In this document: positions 1-6,099 of the stretch, piece after piece
Layout of the letters: each line of letters begins with the position of its first letter
How positions within the stretch are numbered: the first letter of the stretch is position 1
Assembly (NCBI GenBank): GCA_943326975.2
Contig: CALPVI020000037.1
Coordinates: 1-10,822, forward strand
DNA length: 10,822 bases
Origin: Actinomyces viscosus
GTDB taxonomy: Bacteria; Bacteroidota; Bacteroidia; Flavobacteriales_D; Crocinitomicaceae
Direction: 5' to 3'
Position numbers and translations under genes: made by a program
The notes under the pieces: model-generated
Seen by the model: the letters and a program-made list of their open reading frames with translations, nothing else
Told to the model about the DNA's origin: nothing
Databases searched by the model: none

Positions 1-2
1 AT

Positions 3-1259
3 ATGAAGTTATTTTTAGTAATTGTTATTTGTTTGTTTTCGTTTGGAAAAGCACAAGCTACACAGTTGTTAGTGCCGATGGATGAATCTCAAACAAATCA
101 CTTAAAAGCATATGGAGTTGCTTTTTGGGTGTTGGAACATGAAGTTGTTTTGGAATGGTTATTAAATTATAGAGGAGGTTCTTTTTTGATCCCACATTTA
201 AAATCAGTTGAAGAAGAATTGGTTTTAAAAGGGGTTAAATACGAGGTTGTTACGGATGGGCAAGTAAACAATATCAAACTTGAAATTGGTAGTCCAGAAA
301 CGAATATGGAGGTGGTTCAACTAGAAAAAGCACCGAAAATTGCAGTTTATACACCCAAAGGTAAACAGCCTTGGGATGATGCTGTAACATTAGTGTTAGA
401 GTATGCTGAAATTCCGTATGACAAAATTTATGATTCAGCTATTGTAATGGGGTTGTTACCGAAATATGATTGGCTCCATTTGCATCACGAAGATTTTACT
501 GGACAGTATGGTAAATTCTATGCTGCATTCCATACTTATCCATGGTACAAAGAGCAAGTTGAAGGGATGGAAGCGGATGCTAAATCGTTAGGTTTTGATA
601 AAGTGTCAAAAATGAAATTAGCAGTAGCAACAGGTATTCAAAATTTTGTAATGGGAGGTGGGTTTCTTTTTACAATGTGTAGTGGTACAGATAGCTTTGA
701 TATTGCCTTAGCTGCGCATAATACTGATATTTGTGAGTCGATTTTTGATGGTGATGGTTCTGATCCCAATTGCCAACAAAAATTAGATTTTAATAATACA
801 TTTGCTTTTGAAAATTTCTTATTAGAAAGAAATCCTATGGAATATGAATATTCTAATATTGATGGTACAAAATTACACATGCGTAATGAAAGCACAGATA
901 AGTTTTCCTTGTTTGACTTTTCAGCAAAATGGGATGTTGTACCAACCATGTTAACTCAATGTCACACTGATGTGATTGATGGCTTTATGGGGCAAACTAC
1001 TGATTTTAAGAAAGATTTGATAAAGTCCAATGTTTTGATTTTAGGTGAAAATAAAGCATTAGGTACTGCTCGATACATTCATGGTGAGTTAGGTCAGGGA
1101 ACGTGGACTTTTTATGGAGGGCATGATCCTGAAGATTTTGAGCATAGAGTTGGAGATCCACCAACTGATTTAAGTTTACACCCCAATTCACCTGGATATC
1201 GCTTAATTTTAAATAATATTCTTTTTCCAGCAGCAAAGAAAAAGAAGAGAAAGACCTAA
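3..1259 (+). CDS. Secreted GATase-like protein of a Bacteroidota family often labelled 'asparagine synthetase B'
   Basis: The 418-residue product begins with a clear signal peptide (residues 1 to about 19, ending AQA), so it is probably exported. It closely matches, from memory, a conserved flavobacterial family that databases often name asparagine synthetase B. That name is not supported here: I see no N-terminal catalytic Cys at position 2 and no SGGxDS-type ATP-pyrophosphatase motif. What I see is closer to the class I glutamine-amidotransferase/ThuA-like fold: IAVYTP followed by PWDDAVTLVLEYAEIPY (113-139), an elbow-like GGGFLFTMCSGTD with Cys226 (218-230), and a late YGGHDPED (371-378). 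A basic tail, KKKKRKT, ends the protein. The ATG at position 3 is the natural start because the signal peptide begins there; the upstream region lies outside the window. The family identity is fairly sure; the biochemical role is unknown. Confidence 0.85.
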   Translation: MKLFLVIVICLFSFGKAQATQLLVPMDESQTNHLKAYGVAFWVLEHEVVLEWLLNYRGGSFLIPHLKSVEEELVLKGVKYEVVTDGQVNNIKLEIGSPETNMEVVQLEKAPKIAVYTPKGKQPWDDAVTLVLEYAEIPYDKIYDSAIVMGLLPKYDWLHLHHEDFTGQYGKFYAAFHTYPWYKEQVEGMEADAKSLGFDKVSKMKLAVATGIQNFVMGGGFLFTMCSGTDSFDIALAAHNTDICESIFDGDGSDPNCQQKLDFNNTFAFENFLLERNPMEYEYSNIDGTKLHMRNESTDKFSLFDFSAKWDVVPTMLTQCHTDVIDGFMGQTTDFKKDLIKSNVLILGENKALGTARYIHGELGQGTWTFYGGHDPEDFEHRVGDPPTDLSLHPNSPGYRLILNNILFPAAKKKKRKT

Positions 1260-1293
1260 TATTTTTTGATTTTTAACTAATTCAAACATTTTA

Positions 1294-1323
1294 AAACAAT
1301 AAGTTGTTTGATTTAACGTTAAA
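1294..1323. other. Small AT hairpin and 12-bp palindrome in the gap before the next gene
   Basis: The 78-base gap between the two exported-protein genes holds a perfect 6-bp stem with a four-base loop (AAACAA-TAAG-TTGTTT, 1294-1309) and, directly after it, the perfect palindrome TTTAACGTTAAA (1312-1323). The hairpin has one G-C pair per arm and no T-run after it, so it is a poor terminator. The palindrome could be a protein-binding site for the gene that starts at 1338; a near copy lies at 8035-8044. Both may be chance in AT-rich DNA. Confidence 0.25.
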
Positions 1324-1337
1324 AATAAAAAAATAGT

Positions 1338-1934
1338 ATGAAACTTATAGTATTTATAATTTTCTTTATAACTGTTAAAACTACTTATGCTCAGTCAGTT
1401 ATAAATTACAATGAACGTGTTAAACGATTAATTTTTTTGGGTGATTTAGGTGTTCAATCTTCTGTTATATTTTATCCAAATGACAATAAATTTTTTTCAG
1501 TTGATGCAGTAAGTTGTTATGCTGGTATCGGTATGTGCCTACCTATATTTCGATATGGAAAAAGCGAGTTTGGTTTACAAGTTCTATTTTATCGCTCTTA
1601 TTATTACAATAATATAAAATCTACTTCACTAATTAATAAAGAATTCGTTAGTTATTTATATTATACTTACAAGAAACAATCCGATTATAGTCGGTCTTTT
1701 TATTTAGGTATAAAAGGTAGGCAATTTGATTATATTAGTTCACCCGCAGTAGCATTTTCATATCATAAAAATTTAAGAGACAATTTTTTTAAATATAATT
1801 TGAATTTCATGTGTCTAAAAATGCATGATCCTATAAAATTTAGAAAAAATGAAAAGACTTCAGTATATATTGAATTGGGAGTTTCCTATATTTTTCCATT
1901 GTTTAGTTTAAAGACAAAGAAATGGAATGATTGA
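1338..1934 (+). CDS. Hypothetical exported protein, possibly a small outer-membrane barrel
   Basis: I do not recognise a family for this 198-residue product. The N-terminus is a signal peptide: Lys2, a hydrophobic run to about residue 13, then a TTYAQ cleavage region near residues 15-19. The mature part is rich in Tyr, Phe and Ser, with short alternating polar and hydrophobic stretches separated by turns, and a final strand-like segment (SVYIELGVSYIFPLF). This is compatible with a small outer-membrane beta-barrel, as is common in Bacteroidota, but that is inference. It lies 78 bases after the preceding exported-protein gene and ends only 3 bases from the convergent pseudouridine synthase. The ATG at 1338 is supported by the signal peptide. 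I am confident it is a real gene from its length, its start and its tight fit between neighbours, but not of any function. Confidence 0.65.
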   Translation: MKLIVFIIFFITVKTTYAQSVINYNERVKRLIFLGDLGVQSSVIFYPNDNKFFSVDAVSCYAGIGMCLPIFRYGKSEFGLQVLFYRSYYYNNIKSTSLINKEFVSYLYYTYKKQSDYSRSFYLGIKGRQFDYISSPAVAFSYHKNLRDNFFKYNLNFMCLKMHDPIKFRKNEKTSVYIELGVSYIFPLFSLKTKKWND

Positions 1935-1937
1935 AAA

Positions 1938-2630
1938 TCAAATTGATTTATCTTTAATTATAGCATCAAATTCAATCCAAAATTCTGGTTTTGAAGCTGA
2001 AATTAGTATGTCTTTTTTTGAAAAAGGATGTGTGAAATTTAATTCTTCTGCATGCAAAAAAAGATTTGTTAATTTGAATTCATCCGCAAACATATGATTG
2101 TGATGACGATTTCCATGTTTATGATCGCCAATAATTGGATGACTAATTTTATTGGCATGAATTCGAAGTTGATGTGTTCGTCCGGTTTGAGGATAGAACT
2201 CAACAAAACAATATCTCGATGTTTCATAGGGTTTTACTGCTACCGAAAGGGTAATATTTCTTAAAGGTTTTAAGATACTTAAAGCATCTTTATAGTTCCC
2301 TTTTTCATTTTTTACAGGTGAATCAATTGTTATACTTTCGTTGATATGACCTCTCAATAATGCTATGTATTTTTTAGTAACTGTTTTTGAATCAAATAGT
2401 TCTTGAAACGATTTGACATATTCCTTTGATTTAGCGAACAAGATAACACCTGATGTTTTTCTATCTAAACGATGAATAGGCACTGGTTCAATAAATCCGA
2501 TTTCTTTCAGTGACTGCACAAGTGAAGTTTCTTCAATATTTCGTGCATAATAGGAATGATGAACAATTAAGTTATTCGGCTTATTTATAGCAAAGCAGTA
2601 GTCATCTTCGTATAGAATTAAATCTTTCAA
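1938..2630 (-). CDS. truC: RluA-family pseudouridine synthase, TruC-like (tRNA U65)
   Basis: The 230-residue product is an RluA-family pseudouridine synthase, which isomerises uridine to pseudouridine in RNA. The catalytic motif HRLDRKTSGV is at 53-62, with Asp56 as the expected catalytic Asp. Other family segments are the N-terminal ILYEDDYCFAINKP (5-18), KKYIALLRG (86-94), and TGRTHQLRIHANKISHPIIGDHKHG (149-173 as a whole). There is no S4 domain. The short N-terminus, the VHHS stretch at 23-26 and the HPIIGDHKHG segment fit TruC, which modifies U65 of tRNAs, better than RluA, RluC or RluD; the subfamily call is by recall. The start is a TTG at 2630: the frame stays open upstream, but I find no ATG in it and the conserved domain begins at once. 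It converges on the preceding gene with 3 bases between stop codons and no clear terminator. Confidence 0.88.
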   Translation of the reverse strand: MKDLILYEDDYCFAINKPNNLIVHHSYYARNIEETSLVQSLKEIGFIEPVPIHRLDRKTSGVILFAKSKEYVKSFQELFDSKTVTKKYIALLRGHINESITIDSPVKNEKGNYKDALSILKPLRNITLSVAVKPYETSRYCFVEFYPQTGRTHQLRIHANKISHPIIGDHKHGNRHHNHMFADEFKLTNLFLHAEELNFTHPFSKKDILISASKPEFWIEFDAIIKDKSI

Positions 2631-2736
2631 TTTTATAAGTATCTGATGTAAAGATATGAAATTATCAAAGTTGTGCTTTAGAAAAGTACGTTCAACTGAA
2701 ATAGTAATGGATTTGGAACTTATTTACTACTTTTTA

Positions 2737-2766
2737 TTGCTTATACTTTTCTTATCGTTATTTTTG
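2737..2766 (+). promoter_or_regulatory. Bacteroidota-type promoter for the nitroreductase gene
   Basis: A TTG at 2737-2739 is followed by exactly 19 bases and then TATTTTTG at 2759-2766. This is a full match to the TTG-N19-TAnnTTTG consensus known for the primary sigma factor of Bacteroidota. It would start transcription a few bases downstream, near 2770-2773, leaving a leader of about 17-20 bases before the ATG at 2790. The region is T-rich, so a chance match is possible, but the spacing and position are right. The divergent TTG start of the pseudouridine synthase is at 2630, so 2631-2789 serves both genes. Confidence 0.6.
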
Positions 2767-2789
2767 TTTTTAAAATAAAAAAGAAACTG

Positions 2790-3377
2790 ATGCGTTATAA
2801 TCTCTCTGAAATAACTGATTTAATTCGAAATAGAAGAACGATTTATCCTGAACAATTCAGTGATAGAAAAGTGCACAGAGAACAAATTGAGTTATTATTA
2901 AATAATGCTCAATGGGCTCCTAATCATGGTAATACACAACCATGGAGATTCAAAGTCTTTACAGATCAAGGACTGACTAGATTAAGTGATTTTTTAGGTA
3001 AAACATATTTAAGTTTGACTCCAAAAGAAGATCAAAATGATATGAAATTAGCGAAAATGATTACACGTCCTTTGAAATCTTCAGTAGTGATTGCTATTTG
3101 TATGGAACGTCAAAAAGAAGAGAAAATACCTGAAATTGAAGAGATTGAAGCAGTTGCTTGCGCAGTTCAAAATTTACATTTGTCATGTACAGCTTATGGT
3201 TTGGGTGGTTTTTGGTCAACACCAAAATTGATTTATACCCAAGAAATGAATGGTTTCTTAGGTTTAGGTGAAAAAGATAAATGTTTAGGTTTATTTTACA
3301 TTGGTTATGCAGCAATTGAATGGCCAAAAGCACATAGAAAGCCATTGGAATATACTACAGAATGGATTACAGAATAA
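2790..3377 (+). CDS. Nitroreductase-family flavoprotein, YdjA-like
   Basis: The 195-residue product is a small nitroreductase-family enzyme, expected to bind FMN and reduce substrates with NAD(P)H as a homodimer in the cytoplasm. The N-terminal FMN-phosphate-binding segment RNRRT is at 13-17. The hallmark WAPNHGNTQPWRF is at 42-54, and the second FMN-contacting stretch GLGGFWST is at 137-144. EKDKCLGLFYIGY (161-173) fits the usual C-terminal segment. Length and motif order are most like E. coli YdjA, which forms a compact single-domain dimer; the physiological substrate of that group is not known. The ATG at 2790 sits just downstream of a strong promoter match. It is followed after 48 bases by a barrel-protein gene on the same strand, which may be co-transcribed. 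The family call is firm; the substrate cannot be inferred. Confidence 0.9.
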   Translation: MRYNLSEITDLIRNRRTIYPEQFSDRKVHREQIELLLNNAQWAPNHGNTQPWRFKVFTDQGLTRLSDFLGKTYLSLTPKEDQNDMKLAKMITRPLKSSVVIAICMERQKEEKIPEIEEIEAVACAVQNLHLSCTAYGLGGFWSTPKLIYTQEMNGFLGLGEKDKCLGLFYIGYAAIEWPKAHRKPLEYTTEWITE

Positions 3378-3425
3378 ATGGCACTTTTTTTCGTTCTTAA
3401 TTCAACTCTAATATAAAATTTAAAC

Positions 3426-4262
3426 TTGAAAAAACACCCTCAAATAGTAAATTTGATATTGACCACTCTAATGGTGTTATCAGTGCATACGATTGTATAT
3501 TCTCAAGCTAATACTGGAAAAAATCCAAATAACAAAGCAGTAAAAAAGAAAAAAAAGATTGATTTAGAAAATCCAAAATATCCTTCTTATTTTGGATTTC
3601 AGTTTAGACCAATTATTCCAAGTTCATTTTTAGGTGAACAAGTTTTTACAACCTCAGTGAATAATTTTTCGACTACTTTTTCCCAAAAATACGGGTATTC
3701 TTTTGGTGCAACAATTCGTGTTGGAATGACCAAATTAATTGCTTTTGAAACGGGCATAAATTACAATCAACGCCATTTTGGAATTGATGCTTCTATAGCA
3801 GATTCAGGATTTTATGAAAAGACAACCCTTGGTTTTGTGAATTATGATATTCCTTTAAATGCTTTGGTTTATATTCAGCTATCCGATAAGATTTACGCCA
3901 ATGCTGCAATGGGTGGGATGCTTTCATTTAGTCCGACAAATGTAGCGAAACATTATTTTGTTGGTGGAGTAAATAATTTCTATCACAGTGGTCGATTAAA
4001 ACGAAAAGCCAATTTTAATTTAAATGCGAGTATAGGATTTGAATATAGAACTGAAAAAAAAGGTTTTTTCTATTTTGGTGGTTCTGCTGTAATTCCTGTT
4101 TCTCCACTTTTTTACCTTGACAGTCAATATCGTAGTTCTGTTAATGTATTATTGTCTTCTATTAATCCAGTGTCAGGAAGTTATATGACAGTTGATTTAA
4201 AATACTTTTTCCCTAACATTAAAAACAAGGGAACACAATTTACAAAAGGCCCAATCGAATAA
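3426..4262 (+). CDS. Outer-membrane beta-barrel-like exported protein
   Basis: The 278-residue product has a signal peptide (positive MKKH start, hydrophobic core to about residue 22, cleavage near YSQA at 25-28). A basic linker with five consecutive lysines follows (about 34-45), then a long stretch of alternating beta strands rich in Gly, Phe and Tyr, for example FGATIRVGMTKLIAFETGINY (73-93 as a whole) and NLNASIGFEYR (199-209). This pattern is typical of small outer-membrane barrels in Bacteroidota; I cannot name a narrower family. The start is most likely TTG at 3426: the first in-frame ATG (residue 16, base 3471) would remove the positive part of the signal peptide and leave a poor one. 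The stop overlaps the start of the cupin gene by one base (TAATG), which suggests translational coupling. Confidence 0.75.
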   Translation: MKKHPQIVNLILTTLMVLSVHTIVYSQANTGKNPNNKAVKKKKKIDLENPKYPSYFGFQFRPIIPSSFLGEQVFTTSVNNFSTTFSQKYGYSFGATIRVGMTKLIAFETGINYNQRHFGIDASIADSGFYEKTTLGFVNYDIPLNALVYIQLSDKIYANAAMGGMLSFSPTNVAKHYFVGGVNNFYHSGRLKRKANFNLNASIGFEYRTEKKGFFYFGGSAVIPVSPLFYLDSQYRSSVNVLLSSINPVSGSYMTVDLKYFFPNIKNKGTQFTKGPIE

Positions 4263-4747
4263 TGAATGTAAAGAATCGAATCGCAGAATTAGTTGAAAAG
4301 TTAAACTTGTTACCTCACCCAGAAGGAGGTTATTATTCAGAAACTTATCGATCTGAAGAGACAATTGTAGGTAAAAATAGACAATTGATGACTTCAATTT
4401 ATTTTCTATTAACTTCAGAAAATGTTTCTAATTTTCACCGAATTAAAAGTGATGAAATTTGGTTTTTCCATGAAGGTAGTTCATTGATTGTCCATACATT
4501 ATCAGCGGAAGGTCATAAGGAAAATCGAGTTGGTTTATCAATTGATAAAGGTGAAAATCCTCAGTTTTTAGTGGAAAAAGATACAATTTTCGGGTCTACT
4601 GTAGCCGATGAAAATAGTTATTCATTAGTTTCTTGCGTTGTATCACCAGGTTTTGATTTTCAAGACTTTGAATTGTTTACAAAAGAGCAACTACTCAAAG
4701 AATTCCCTGATTCAGAAACTATTATTTCAAGATTGACAGCTAACTAA
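4262..4747 (+). CDS. DUF985 (cupin_5) family protein
   Basis: The 161-residue product is a single-domain cupin of the DUF985 family. Recognisable parts are HPEGGYYSETYR (19-30), SIYFLLTSENVSNFHRIKSDE (45-65 as a whole), IWFFHEG (66-72) and VSPGFDFQDFEL (127-138). His59, Glu65 and His70 are the likely metal or ligand contacts by analogy with other cupins. Members are usually annotated only as a cupin domain-containing protein, and their substrate is not established as far as I know, so I give no reaction. There is no signal peptide, so it should be cytoplasmic. Its ATG at 4262 overlaps the stop of the barrel-protein gene by one base, giving a translationally coupled pair even though the two products should go to different compartments. 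It ends 9 bases from the convergent DUF1569 gene, with no hairpin terminator in between. Confidence 0.88.
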   Translation: MNVKNRIAELVEKLNLLPHPEGGYYSETYRSEETIVGKNRQLMTSIYFLLTSENVSNFHRIKSDEIWFFHEGSSLIVHTLSAEGHKENRVGLSIDKGENPQFLVEKDTIFGSTVADENSYSLVSCVVSPGFDFQDFELFTKEQLLKEFPDSETIISRLTAN

Positions 4748-4756
4748 AAATTGTAA

Positions 4757-5206
4757 TTAGATCAGTTCGAATTGTTGGAAATGATGTGTGAAATGTTTCG
4801 CATGCAATTGTTTCCATTGCTCGAAGTTTAATTGTCCATAAAAAGGGTGCAATTGTGTAGCAGATGGATTTTCTTCGTAATATTCTTTAAAAGCTAACCA
4901 TTCATCTACTAATTCGTCTATTGCTAATTCTAATTCTTCGTTTCGAACAGGGGTATCTTTTTTAGCAAAAGGAACTTCAATATTTTTAGCCATTCCTTTA
5001 TCTGAAGCTAAAAACGCCTGCATTTTTTCGATTTTTTCTTCAGGAATTAATAATTCCAATTGATTTTTACCAGTAGATACTTGAACAGAATCTGTTAGAT
5101 GTTCAACCATTCTTTGCGCGCTCATTTCTCCCCAAGCAGGTTTTTTTTCGCTTGTTAATTTCGCTAATGTTGCTAAGATTGATTCTATATTTGGTTCTAT
5201 AAACAT
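4757..5206 (-). CDS. DUF1569 / DinB-like four-helix protein
   Basis: The 149-residue product looks like the DUF1569 branch of the DinB/YfiT-like four-helix fold. The N-terminal PAWGEMSAQRMVEHL (23-37) and the C-terminal HPFYGQLNFEQWKQLHAKHF (120-139) are family hallmarks. His36 in the first segment and His138 and His142 in the last are good candidates for a metal-binding triad. This superfamily includes metal-dependent thiol transferases, but the DUF1569 branch has no firm function that I know. There is no signal peptide or membrane segment. It is the last gene of a three-gene minus-strand unit, 14 bases after the lipid kinase stop, so it is probably co-transcribed with it. A link to lipid metabolism is not supported by anything in its own sequence. 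Confidence 0.8.
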   Translation of the reverse strand: MFIEPNIESILATLAKLTSEKKPAWGEMSAQRMVEHLTDSVQVSTGKNQLELLIPEEKIEKMQAFLASDKGMAKNIEVPFAKKDTPVRNEELELAIDELVDEWLAFKEYYEENPSATQLHPFYGQLNFEQWKQLHAKHFTHHFQQFELI

Positions 5207-5220
5207 GGTAATAATTAATT

Positions 5221-6093
5221 TTATCCTACTAAGATATTTAAACTTTTTGGAACTACTTGAATATTTAATTCTTCTCTTACATCAAATGGTTCTCCATCGT
5301 AATGTGCGATTTTATCTTTTAGTTGAATTCTAGCTTTTTCAAAAGAAATGATTTCAGAAAAACGCGATTTATCTGCTGTTCTTTTAAAGAAACGATAAGC
5401 AATAGAGGGAGCTGACCAAATTGTGAATGGTTTTAAAATACATAATTCAATTTTACCATCAGTTACATCAGAGTTAGGAGAAACAACAAAGCCATTACCG
5501 AATTCGGATGCATTTGCAATTGTACATAAAACCACAGATTCATTTCTTGTTTTACCATTCATCTCAATAGAAATGTTTTTAGGTGAAAATTTAAAATATT
5601 CACGCAAAACCAATTTGATATAACTTGCAAAACCACGTGTATGGTATTCACTGAATTTCTTAGCAATCAATGCGTCAAAACCATAGCCACCAACACCTAA
5701 AAAGGGTTTATCATTTACAATAACTGTATCCATTTTAATCGTCTTATCTTCATTGATGCACTTAATAGCGTTAATGATGTCTAAGGAAATATTTAAATGT
5801 CTAGCTAATCCGTTTCCAGAACCTGCAGGTAGAATTGCTAATTTTGTAGGCGTACCAATTAAAGCAGTTCCTACTTCATGCACCGAACCATCTCCGCCTA
5901 CAGCGCAAACTATATCAATGCCTTCTAAAGACGATTGATAAGCAATGCTTTTGGCATGTTTTCTGTATTCTGTGTATGAAATATCGTAATTGAACTTTGA
6001 ATGATCCAAATACTGTTCAATTAGAGCAGGAATATCCGTTTTCTTTTTTACTCCAGAAATAGGATTAATAATAAAGCGTATTCTTTGTTTCAT
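5221..6093 (-). CDS. Diacylglycerol kinase-family lipid kinase (YegS/DgkB-like)
   Basis: The 290-residue product is a soluble DagK_cat-family lipid kinase, which transfers the ATP gamma-phosphate to diacylglycerol or a related lipid at the inner face of the membrane. Visible motifs are INPISG (9-14), VGGDGSVHEV (65-74, the nucleotide-binding glycine loop), LPAGSGNGLAR (88-98), GVGGYGFDALI (133-143), ASEFGNGFVVSPNSDVTDG (195-213) and HYDGEPF (264-270). The length is normal for YegS, DgkB and YerQ-type proteins. These are hard to separate by sequence: some phosphorylate diacylglycerol, others phosphatidylglycerol or long-chain bases. The neighbouring LTA-synthase-like gene ends 6 bases upstream, which favours diacylglycerol recycling, but that is inference. 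The ATG at 6093 is chosen because it begins the conserved beta strand; the ATG at 6100 is out of frame. Confidence 0.9.
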   Translation of the reverse strand: MKQRIRFIINPISGVKKKTDIPALIEQYLDHSKFNYDISYTEYRKHAKSIAYQSSLEGIDIVCAVGGDGSVHEVGTALIGTPTKLAILPAGSGNGLARHLNISLDIINAIKCINEDKTIKMDTVIVNDKPFLGVGGYGFDALIAKKFSEYHTRGFASYIKLVLREYFKFSPKNISIEMNGKTRNESVVLCTIANASEFGNGFVVSPNSDVTDGKIELCILKPFTIWSAPSIAYRFFKRTADKSRFSEIISFEKARIQLKDKIAHYDGEPFDVREELNIQVVPKSLNILVG

Positions 6094-6099
6094 TTTTCA

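Noticed and set aside
638..949. A 103-codon minus-strand frame opposite the exported GATase-like gene.
   Set aside because: The plus-strand protein is conserved and continuous across it; the antisense product has no domain features.
1928..1940. A short hairpin, TGATTGAAAATCA, at the junction of two convergent genes.
   Set aside because: The stem is only five weak pairs and overlaps both stop codons, with no T-run on either side; not a credible terminator.
2707..2778. A 23-codon frame encoding a very hydrophobic peptide (MDLELIYYFLLLILFL...) upstream of the nitroreductase gene.
   Set aside because: It covers the full-consensus promoter at 2737-2766, and the T-rich promoter DNA alone explains the Leu/Phe run. 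There is no sign of a ribosome site or conservation.
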